From: an uncultured Bacillota bacterium
GTDB lineage: Bacteria; Bacillota; Clostridia; Christensenellales; UBA1242
Length of the DNA: 12,903 nucleotides
Direction of reading: 5' to 3'
NCBI GenBank assembly: GCA_949282835.1
Contig: CASDQU010000093.1
Coordinates: 1 to 12,903 of the forward strand
Within the stretch, counting starts at the first letter, position 1. Each line of letters opens with the position of its first letter. Below the pieces are notes generated by a model. It worked only from the letters and a program-made list of their open reading frames with translations, was not told where the DNA came from and searched no databases. This document shows positions 1-5,732 of the stretch, piece after piece. Made by a program: the position numbers and the translations under genes.

Positions 1-603
1 CGTCTTTATTTCTTCAAAAATTGTGTCTATAGATTTTGAGGCGTCAATTACATAAAACCTATCTTTATTATGCTCAGCCAAATAATCATAACCCTTTTTA
101 ACATTTTCATGAAATAGTTCGCCCTCAAGCTCAATTCTATCAAGCTTCATATCGCCCTTTCTTTTAAAGGCTTCTTTAGGGGAGAGGCTCATATAGAAAG
201 TCAAATTTGGCTTAACACCACAAGTGGACAGGTCTGCAAGGTGAGCAATCTCTTCTATTGAGATAATATTTCTTGCAAAACCTTGATAGGCAATGGTGGA
301 GTCGTAAAACCTATCAGAAATTACAATTTTACCTTGTTTTAAAGCTGGCAAAATTATCTTTTTTACCAGTTCAACCCTAGAGGCGAGATACAAAAAAAGT
401 TCACTTAGCGCTTCAGGTTGCGTCTTAGTAAATAATAATATTTTTCTTATATCTTCTCCTAGAGGGCTTTGACCTGGATCTTTTACAAATAAAAATTGAT
501 TTTTATATTTTGAATTTTCTATAAGATTTTTTAGTTTGGCAATTTGAGTAGATTTTCCACAGGCTTCGCCGCCTTCAAATGTAATAAAATATCCTTTGTT
601 CAT
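1..603 (-). CDS. tmk: Thymidylate kinase, C-terminal end cut by window edge
   Basis: Phosphorylates dTMP to dTDP with ATP in the cytoplasm, a required step of dTTP supply. 201 codons are visible; the family is usually about 205-215 residues, so only a short C-terminal piece is missing. Visible motifs are the P-loop FEGGEACGKST (residues 9-19), SDRFYDSTIAYQG (96-108, the DR[YF]/AYQG substrate motif) and the LID segment LDRIELEGELFHENVKKGY (154-172). The start ATG at 603-601 has an AAGGA ribosome binding site 5 nt upstream. The gene begins 11 nt after the stop of the preceding dehydrogenase gene, so the two are probably co-transcribed. Oddity: the loop that normally reads REPGGT is KDPGQS here (41-46). 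Identification as TMK is firm; the effect of the altered loop is unknown. Confidence 0.95.
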   Translation of the reverse strand, partial: MNKGYFITFEGGEACGKSTQIAKLKNLIENSKYKNQFLFVKDPGQSPLGEDIRKILLFTKTQPEALSELFLYLASRVELVKKIILPALKQGKIVISDRFYDSTIAYQGFARNIISIEEIAHLADLSTCGVKPNLTFYMSLSPKEAFKRKGDMKLDRIELEGELFHENVKKGYDYLAEHNKDRFYVIDASKSIDTIFEEIKT

Positions 604-614
604 CTATAGTCCTT

Positions 615-1745
615 TTATTCATGATGACAGTGTTCATGACCGTCACAACATACTTGGTCAACATCAATTTCTTCCACATATTTATTTAGAGGCATAACTT
701 TGTAGAAATTTTCGCACATTTTATCGGTTGTAGTATATCCGCTTTCAGCGCAAAGCACTTCTACAATTCTATTAATCACACTTGCGCAAGTAAGTTCTAC
801 AGTAGATGGGCGCTCTATAACAACTCTTGTATTAGGTTCGCCTTCAATAGTCCAGTCATTACAATCAAACTCGTCTTTATCATAGACTTTGCCTATACAC
901 TGAGAAATGATGGTAATTCCTTCCTTGGTATAAGTGGTGACTTCTGCGCTCATACCAGTGCAGTGACCTTTTGGAATTGTCATCTCTAAAGTTGTGCTAT
1001 GAATATTGCGTTTGGCGATTTGAGGAATACTTTTTTGAGTTTGGCTTGTGATATGCAGCCCTAATTTAGAGCAAAGCCAACCATTTACATTCCACATATA
1101 GCTTGGAGAGAATTTGCCTTGATTAATAATCTTTTGGCGTTCTTCTTCACTAATTTCATCATTGACAGCCACCTGTTTTTCAAATTCTTCTGGGCTAAGT
1201 CCAGCACCATGAACTCTAGCAAGAGAGATGCCATAATCTTCGACATTGTAAGAAGATTTGCCTCTTATAGTGGTGATTTTATGGGTAGCACCTGCTAAAA
1301 CACTGATAAGATTTCCCCAGAAAACATCTTGATAGCCACTGCCGCAAATTGTACATCCATTTTCTTTTGCAAGTTTATCAAGCTTTTTTGCAAGTTTTGG
1401 GCTTGAATTTTGTGCATAAAAAGCTTCTTCACAAGTAGAAATTGCATTGACGCCATTTTTAGCGCATATTTCATAGATAGGGTAGTTTTCAGCGAAAAGA
1501 CTGGTAGTAGTTACAATAGCCACATCTACAGAATGTTTTTTCAAGAAATTATCAAATTCTCTAGCATCTTGAATTTTTACATTAAGATTGTCTTTGCATC
1601 CTATAATTGTAGAGATATCTTTTCCGATTTTGCTTTGGTCTATATCAAAAGCTCCTACAATTTTGACGCCTTTTTCTAAAGCATAACGCATTGTGTACTT
1701 GCTCATCTTTCCACAACCATATTGAACCATTGTTATTTTTCTCAT
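615..1745 (-). CDS. NAD(P)-dependent oxidoreductase related to 2,4-diaminopentanoate dehydrogenase / dihydrodipicolinate reductase
   Basis: 376 residues. The N-terminus is a Rossmann fold: VQYGCGKMSKYTMRYALEKG (7-26) holds a GxGxM-type dinucleotide loop, followed by a beta strand ending in FDID (33-36). This layout is typical of the DapB_N/amine dehydrogenase family that includes clostridial 2,4-diaminopentanoate dehydrogenase of ornithine fermentation. No ornithine-pathway genes are nearby, so the substrate cannot be assigned. The C-terminus ends in a Cys/His-rich tail (VCCDGHEHCHHE, 365-376) that looks metal-binding and that I do not recall as a family feature. The start ATG has a strong AGGAGG site 6 nt upstream and a promoter at 1765-1793. 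Its stop lies 11 nt before tmk. Alternative: a dihydrodipicolinate reductase-like or other imine/amino acid dehydrogenase. Fold assignment is good, function uncertain. Confidence 0.8.
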   Translation of the reverse strand: MRKITMVQYGCGKMSKYTMRYALEKGVKIVGAFDIDQSKIGKDISTIIGCKDNLNVKIQDAREFDNFLKKHSVDVAIVTTTSLFAENYPIYEICAKNGVNAISTCEEAFYAQNSSPKLAKKLDKLAKENGCTICGSGYQDVFWGNLISVLAGATHKITTIRGKSSYNVEDYGISLARVHGAGLSPEEFEKQVAVNDEISEEERQKIINQGKFSPSYMWNVNGWLCSKLGLHITSQTQKSIPQIAKRNIHSTTLEMTIPKGHCTGMSAEVTTYTKEGITIISQCIGKVYDKDEFDCNDWTIEGEPNTRVVIERPSTVELTCASVINRIVEVLCAESGYTTTDKMCENFYKVMPLNKYVEEIDVDQVCCDGHEHCHHE

Positions 1746-1764
1746 TTAATCCCTCCTAAAAAAT

Positions 1765-1793
1765 AGTATAACAATTTATACGATTATTTCCAA
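1765..1793 (-). promoter_or_regulatory. Sigma-A-type promoter of the dehydrogenase-tmk unit
   Basis: Read on the minus strand: -35 TTGGAA (1793-1788), a 17-nt spacer, -10 TATACT (1770-1765). The expected start lies near 1758, directly at the AGGAGG ribosome binding site (1757-1752), giving a leader of only about 13-15 nt. The region upstream of the -35 on the minus strand (about 1794-1830) is T-rich with repeated ATTTTT runs and could act as an UP element. Inferred from sequence only. Confidence 0.6.
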
Positions 1794-1888
1794 ATAAAAC
1801 AAAAATAAAAATAAAAAGTGAAAAAAGTTTTAACAAAATAATTTATTAGTTGTAAAAATATGAGTGTATAATTTTAGAAAAAGATACT

Positions 1889-3727
1889 TTACTCTTCAGG
1901 ATTATGATTGATAGGGTTATTTTGAAAATAGAAATATATTCTAGAAGCTGTAGCAGGGTCTATACCTGGAACAGTTTGAAGCAGGTCAATATCGGCTTTT
2001 GCGACCTCTTCACTAGTGCCAAAAGCCTTGAGAAGAGCCTCTCTTTTTTTAGGGCCAATACCCTTTATATTTTCAAGTAAAGATTGTGTTTGTTTGGTCA
2101 GCCTAATATTTCTATGATAGGTGATAGCAAATCGGTGTGCTTCATCTCTTATTCGCTGCAATAGTCGAAGCTCTATACTTCCAAGCTTTAACAAGGTTGG
2201 ATTTGATTGATTTGGGAAGAATACCTCTTCAATGCGCTTTGCAAGACTTATCATATCAATATCTTTTTGTAAATTAAAATCTTGCAAAACCTCAAAACAA
2301 GAGGAAAGTTGACCTTTGCCACCGTCAATAATTATCAAATTTGGTTTTTCTTTAAAACTGTCGCCATTTTGCTCAATAAATCGTTTAAGTCGCCTTGTTA
2401 AAGCTTCTTTAAGTGAGGCAAAGTCATTTGAGCCTTTCACTGTTTTAATTTTGAATTTGCGATAGTCTTGTTTACTTGGTTGTCCATTTTTAAAGACCAC
2501 CATAGAGCAAACTTTGTTAGTGCCACTGATATTTGATATGTCATAACATTCTATTCGCATAGGGACTTCTTTCAAGCCAAGTTTTTGTTTTAAAGAATTG
2601 ATTGCGCCGATTGTATTATTGTATTTAAGCTTTTCTTTTTCAATATGCTTTTCAAGGTATTCTCTAGCATTTTCTTTTGCCATATCAAGTAAAGATTTAT
2701 TTATTGAGTGAGGGTTTGATATGAAGGTAACTTTTTTGTTGTAATATTGTTTAAATAGCTTTTCATCTTCAATGTGATGAGATAGAATAATTTCACTAGG
2801 AATTATTAAGTTTCGATAATATTGAATGATAAAATTAGACAAGGTTTGTCCTTCTTCAAGTTCGCCATCTTGGCAAGGGTAATTTTGAATACCAAGGATT
2901 TTGCCCCCTCTGACAACCATACTAGTAATAACGCCACTAAGCCCATCACATTCATAGGCAAAAATATCTTTACTGATATCTTTAGGCAAGTTAGCCACAA
3001 CTCGTTCTTTGAGTTTTGACACCATTTTTAGTCTATCACGAATTAAAATGGCATTTTCAAAATTTTCACTATTAGAAGCAGCTATCATTTTATCAGTTAA
3101 AATTTTTTCTATTTCTTCATCGTTGCCATTTAAAAAATTTATCACTCTGGTGATTTCTTTGGCATATTCTTCTTTTGTAATTTTTTTTGTGCATGGCGCG
3201 GAGCATAGCCCAAGAGAATAATTGAGACATTCTCTTTTTGCCACTGAAGTTTCGGTAATTTTAAGGTTGCAAGTTCGCAATCTAAATGCCATGGTTATTG
3301 TTTTAACAATCTCTCTTGCATCAAGACCAGCAAAGTAAGGGCCAAAATATTTAGCGCCATCTTTTTTTACCCTTCTTGTTATTTCTATTTTAGGGAAAGG
3401 TTCTTTCATGTTGATTTTGATATAGGGGAATTGTTTGCCGTCTTTTAAAAGAATATTATAAAAGGGCTGATATTTTTTAATCAAGTTACTTTCAAGCGCA
3501 AGTGCGTCCATTTCGCTCATGGTGATAAAATAGTCAAAATCGTCTATATTATCTACCATAGTTTGTACTTTAATAGGTTTTAAAGAAGAGCGGAAATATT
3601 GACTGACACGATTTTTCAAATTCTTAGCTTTGCCTACATAAATAACAATGCCGCTTTTATCTCTCATAATATAAACGCCAGGTTTTGTAGTTAATTTTTT
3701 AAGTTTTTCTTTGACTTTTTCATTCAT
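1889..3727 (-). CDS. uvrC: Excinuclease ABC subunit C
   Basis: Makes the dual incisions on either side of a DNA lesion after loading by UvrA/UvrB. Positions below count from an in-frame GTG at 3742; the ATG at 3727 is residue 6 and is my preferred start, giving 612 residues, a normal length. Domains in order: GIY-YIG nuclease (GVY 22-24, YVG 35-37, KAKNLKNRV 38-46); four cysteines (C158, C172, C180, C184) spaced like the set reported to hold a 4Fe-4S cluster in E. coli UvrC; UVR/UvrB-binding helices (about 206-241); RNase H-like nuclease with D401 (ECYDISN), D473 (IIIDGGKGQL) and H536 (DEAHRFA); tandem helix-hairpin-helix (about 555-605). The ATG is preferred because a promoter -10 overlaps codons 2-3 of the GTG frame and neither start has a convincing ribosome binding site. 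It is separated from hisS by a terminator, so it is its own unit. Confidence 0.97.
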   Translation of the reverse strand: MNEKVKEKLKKLTTKPGVYIMRDKSGIVIYVGKAKNLKNRVSQYFRSSLKPIKVQTMVDNIDDFDYFITMSEMDALALESNLIKKYQPFYNILLKDGKQFPYIKINMKEPFPKIEITRRVKKDGAKYFGPYFAGLDAREIVKTITMAFRLRTCNLKITETSVAKRECLNYSLGLCSAPCTKKITKEEYAKEITRVINFLNGNDEEIEKILTDKMIAASNSENFENAILIRDRLKMVSKLKERVVANLPKDISKDIFAYECDGLSGVITSMVVRGGKILGIQNYPCQDGELEEGQTLSNFIIQYYRNLIIPSEIILSHHIEDEKLFKQYYNKKVTFISNPHSINKSLLDMAKENAREYLEKHIEKEKLKYNNTIGAINSLKQKLGLKEVPMRIECYDISNISGTNKVCSMVVFKNGQPSKQDYRKFKIKTVKGSNDFASLKEALTRRLKRFIEQNGDSFKEKPNLIIIDGGKGQLSSCFEVLQDFNLQKDIDMISLAKRIEEVFFPNQSNPTLLKLGSIELRLLQRIRDEAHRFAITYHRNIRLTKQTQSLLENIKGIGPKKREALLKAFGTSEEVAKADIDLLQTVPGIDPATASRIYFYFQNNPINHNPEE

Positions 3728-3733
3728 GATATT

Positions 3734-3762
3734 AGTATACACTTAAAATTAATTAAATCCAA
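3734..3762 (-). promoter_or_regulatory. uvrC promoter, possibly giving a leaderless message
   Basis: On the minus strand: -35 TTGGAT (3762-3757), a spacer of exactly 17 nt, -10 TATACT (3739-3734). The -10 ends 6 nt before the uvrC ATG (3727), so a start at the usual +7 position would fall on the A of ATG, with no room for a ribosome binding site. It is nearly identical to the promoter at 1765-1793 (TTGGAA/17/TATACT). It sits just downstream of the hisS terminator, which fits an independent uvrC unit. Confidence 0.55.
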
Positions 3763-3807
3763 GTTTTTTAGAAAAATGTTACACACTTGTTATCTAAAGT
3801 TTAACAT

Positions 3808-3836
3808 AAAAAAGGATACAAAATTTTTGTATCCTT
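3808..3836 (-). terminator. Intrinsic terminator of hisS
   Basis: On the minus strand the stem AAGGATAC/GTATCCTT (8 bp, extendable through an A/T-rich loop) is followed at once by six U residues (complement of 3808-3813). The stem begins inside the hisS stop codon TAA (3837-3835), so gene end and terminator are fused. Confidence 0.85.
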
Positions 3837-5145
3837 ACTTACAAATCATTTTTAAACAGTCCTCTTTTGAGAGTTTAAATTGTTCGCCAAGAGCCATATT
3901 TTTGAGGGTGTAGAGTTGCCTGTCAATTTCCTCTTCACCTACAATTAAAATATAAGGTATTTGTTTTTTGCCTGCTTCTTTCATTTTTGCCTTAAAGGAG
4001 CGATTTTCATAATTTACTTCACAGTTTAAATATTTTGAAAAATAGCTTTGAAGTTTGAAACATTCAACAAGGTAGTCTCCAAGAGGAATTATTTGGAGAG
4101 TGGTATTAGTAGGCGGGCAGGCAGGCAACATATTATTTTTGTCTAACAAGTCAAAAAGTCTAGTAAGTCCAATGCTAAGTCCAACACCCGGCATTTTCTT
4201 TTGAGAGAAATAACCTGCGAGATTATCATATCGACCCCCTCCGCATACAGTGCCAAACTCTGGGTGAGAAGGAATGGAGGCTTCAAATACAGTGCCAGTA
4301 TAATAATCTTGTCCTCTTATAATTGAAATATCAAGAGAATAATTCTTTTTGTCAATTTGGTATGCTTGGATATATTGATATAGTTCTTGAAGTTGCCTTA
4401 ACCCTTCTACAAATATCTCATCTTTAGAAAGGGGAGCTAATTTTTCAAGCACCTCTTGAAAATCACTTTGCAAAGAGATTATATACAGAAGTTTATCGCT
4501 GGTTTTTTTATCAATTCCAAGATTTTCGAGTTCTTTTTCAACGCCATCTTTGCCTATTTTATTGACCTTATCAAGAAGAGTTAACACTTCTTTAGTTTTG
4601 TCTTGCAAACTAAGCTCACGGCAATAGCCAACTAAAATATTTCTATTTGATATATGATTTACAATATCAATATCTAATTGTTTAAAAATCTTATCAATCA
4701 GAAATACACATTCTCCATCTGCTGCGATAGGTAATTGGTCTAGTCCAACAATATCACCGTCACATTGAACAAATTCTCTAAATCTTCCTCTTTGAGCGCG
4801 TTCGCCACGATAAACCTTGCCTATTTGGTATCTTTTAAAAGGGAAGGAGATATTTTCGCTATTCATAGAGACATATCTTGCAAGAGGGACGGTGAGGTCA
4901 TAACGCATACAAATATTGGTGTCGCCTTTGGTAAAATGATATACCTCTTTATCAATTTCTCCGCCAGATTTTGCCAGCAATATTTCGCTCAATTCAAGCA
5001 CAGGGGTATCAAGTGGCATAAAACATGATTCTTGATAAACTCTTTTAATTTTTTCAATCATGCCATCAAAAATCAGCTGCTTATTTGGACTAAGCTCCAT
5101 AAATCCTGACAAAATTCGCGGTTTAATGAGTTTTTGTTGTGACAT
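3835..5145 (-). CDS. hisS: Histidyl-tRNA synthetase
   Basis: Class II synthetase that charges tRNA-His in the cytoplasm. 436 residues, normal length. Visible landmarks: motif 1 region around P48; RYDLTVPLARYV (81-92); motif 2 VYRGERAQRGRFREF (111-125); the histidine-specific loop IIRGQDYYTG (275-284) with catalytic Arg277; CGGGRYDNL (301-309); motif 3 GVGLSIGLTRL (320-330); C-terminal anticodon-binding domain (about 345-436). The core reads RYDLTVP...FKRYQIG...QCDGDIVG. That resembles the HisRS branch of alphaproteobacteria, Bacteroidetes and eukaryotes, not the usual Firmicutes form with LRPEGT and HQFGVE. The ATG has AAGGAG with a 5-6 nt gap to the start. No hisS-aspS pairing is present; the gene is preceded by a 587-bp gap and ends in its own terminator. 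Confidence 0.97.
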   Translation of the reverse strand: MSQQKLIKPRILSGFMELSPNKQLIFDGMIEKIKRVYQESCFMPLDTPVLELSEILLAKSGGEIDKEVYHFTKGDTNICMRYDLTVPLARYVSMNSENISFPFKRYQIGKVYRGERAQRGRFREFVQCDGDIVGLDQLPIAADGECVFLIDKIFKQLDIDIVNHISNRNILVGYCRELSLQDKTKEVLTLLDKVNKIGKDGVEKELENLGIDKKTSDKLLYIISLQSDFQEVLEKLAPLSKDEIFVEGLRQLQELYQYIQAYQIDKKNYSLDISIIRGQDYYTGTVFEASIPSHPEFGTVCGGGRYDNLAGYFSQKKMPGVGLSIGLTRLFDLLDKNNMLPACPPTNTTLQIIPLGDYLVECFKLQSYFSKYLNCEVNYENRSFKAKMKEAGKKQIPYILIVGEEEIDRQLYTLKNMALGEQFKLSKEDCLKMICK

Positions 5146-5236
5146 ATTTGCTCCTTACTAAAATATTGTTACTATATCTCGTCCTAATTTATTGGGCGAA
5201 GATTAAAAGCCTTGCAATTTCAATTTCTTTATTTCT

Positions 5237-5265
5237 ATTGTATATAAATTTGATTTGCCATGCAA
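5237..5265 (-). promoter_or_regulatory. Candidate proximal hisS promoter
   Basis: On the minus strand: -35 TTGCAT (5265-5260), 17-nt spacer, -10 TACAAT (5242-5237). Expected start near 5230, about 85 nt before the hisS ATG. The -35 is weak (three of six consensus positions) but the -10 is good and the spacing ideal. The -35 lies inside a palindrome (5253-5267), a plausible operator. Confidence 0.4.
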
Positions 5266-5267
5266 AT
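5253..5267. repeat. Palindrome ATTTGC-CAT-GCAAAT over the hisS -35
   Basis: Perfect 6-bp arms around a 3-bp centre. It covers the -35 of the candidate proximal hisS promoter, the position expected of a repressor operator. The same half-site recurs as GCAAAT at 5448-5453 and as the palindrome ATTTGCAAAT at 5708-5717 and 5746-5755 (the last inside the helD coding end). Confidence 0.4.
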
Positions 5268-5352
5268 GATTTTTAATAAAATAAAGAGATTTTTGTTAAA
5301 CTAGTTATAAAAAAATTATTATATGCTTTAAAGCAAAAGTGAATAGAAAACA

Positions 5353-5414
5353 AAGGGGTAATTTTGTAATTTTTAAAGGCTTTTTTACAAAATTTTCAAA
5401 AAGTACCGCCCTTA
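5353..5414 (-). other. Large hairpin in the hisS upstream region
   Basis: A perfect 10-bp inverted repeat AATTTTGTAA (5360-5369) / TTACAAAATT (5385-5394) lies inside weaker outer arms (AAGGGGTA near 5353-5360 with TACCGCCCTT near 5404-5413, including a small bulge). On the minus strand it reads AAGGGCGGTAC first and is not followed by a U-tract, so it is not a clear terminator. It could be leader RNA structure or part of the DNA-binding region; function unknown. Confidence 0.35.
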
Positions 5415-5529
5415 AAGTTATCCACATTTCCACAAATAAATAATTATGCAAATCAGTTTATTTTTATGCAAAATGGTGAATTTTAGGGGTTATAGGGGGT
5501 TATCTACCTAAGTTATCCACATTTCCACA
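5415..5529 (+). repeat. DnaA-box cluster, origin-like
   Basis: The 20-mer AAGTTATCCACATTTCCACA occurs twice exactly, at 5415-5434 and 5510-5529, 95 bp apart in the same direction. Each copy holds a perfect DnaA box TTATCCACA (5418-5426 and 5513-5521) followed directly by a degenerate box (ATTTCCACA, overlapping by one base). Between them are two TTATGCAAA sites 20 bp apart (5444-5452 and 5464-5472), a tandem GGGGTTAT pair (5486-5493 and 5496-5503) and TTATCTACC (5500-5508). AT-rich DNA follows to the right (5561-5640). Clusters of this kind mark oriC in many Firmicutes, usually beside dnaA, but dnaA is not in this window. A DnaA-controlled promoter or a DnaA-titration site are alternatives. 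Confidence 0.6.
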
Positions 5530-5580
5530 TTAAAGATTTGTGAAAATGGCATTTTTTCATATCTTTTTTAGAATAAAATT

Positions 5581-5609
5581 TTTATAAGATAAGTCAAAAC
5601 ATTTGACAA
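5581..5609 (-). promoter_or_regulatory. Strong sigma-A-type promoter reading into the DnaA-box region
   Basis: On the minus strand: -35 TTGTCA (5609-5604, five of six consensus), a 17-nt spacer, -10 TATAAA (5586-5581, five of six). Expected start near 5574. The transcript would cross both DnaA-box modules and the hairpin at 5353-5414 before reaching hisS. It could make a long hisS leader, a separate small RNA, or transcription that affects opening of an origin. Confidence 0.5.
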
Positions 5610-5732
5610 ATATAAATGTATTTTTTTAATAGCTTATTTTGGTGATTTGTGATGGTCAAGTTTAGGTCATTCTCGACAATAAATTGTATAAATATTAATA
5701 ATTCTTCATTTGCAAATTTTTTCAAAATGAAT

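Larger units (their letters stand above)
5146..5732. other. Non-coding gap with DnaA boxes and promoters
   Basis: 587 bp between helD and hisS with no convincing open reading frame or RNA gene. From right to left it holds an AT-rich stretch (about 5561-5735), a strong minus-strand promoter (5581-5609), a DnaA-box cluster (5415-5529), a large hairpin (5353-5414), a perfect 12-bp palindrome TGCTTTAAAGCA (5324-5335), and a second minus-strand promoter with an overlapping palindrome (5237-5267). Either promoter would give hisS a leader, roughly 85 nt from the near one or 430 nt from the far one. The far leader would contain the DnaA boxes and the hairpin. Confidence 0.75.

Noticed and set aside
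1794..1888. Terminator or RNA gene between uvrC and the dehydrogenase
   Set aside because: No hairpin with a U-tract is visible; the stretch is A/T-rich with short repeated AAAAAT runs only.
3728..3742. GTG start for uvrC, five codons earlier
   Set aside because: The candidate -10 hexamer lies within these codons, there is no ribosome binding site, and homologues usually begin shortly before the GIY-YIG motif as the ATG does.
5401..5414. Possible T-box riboswitch upstream of hisS (minus strand AAGGGCGGTAC)
   Set aside because: It shares only part of the T-box core (AGGGTGGNACCGCG), lacks the UGGN bulge sequence and the CGCG part, and no terminator lies between it and hisS.
5513..5560. A 15-codon ATG frame on the minus strand across a DnaA box
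   Set aside because: Only a weak A-rich stretch precedes it, it is too short to judge, and its sequence is fixed by the DnaA-box repeat.
5603..5631. Plus-strand TTGACA with a TTAATA -10
   Set aside because: The -10 matches poorly and no gene or RNA follows on the plus strand; the hexamer is better explained as part of the overlapping minus-strand promoter.
5697..5732. Terminator after helD
   Set aside because: The inverted repeat after the stop (TTCATTTTG/CAAATGAA) has a bulge, is AT-rich and is not followed by a U-tract.
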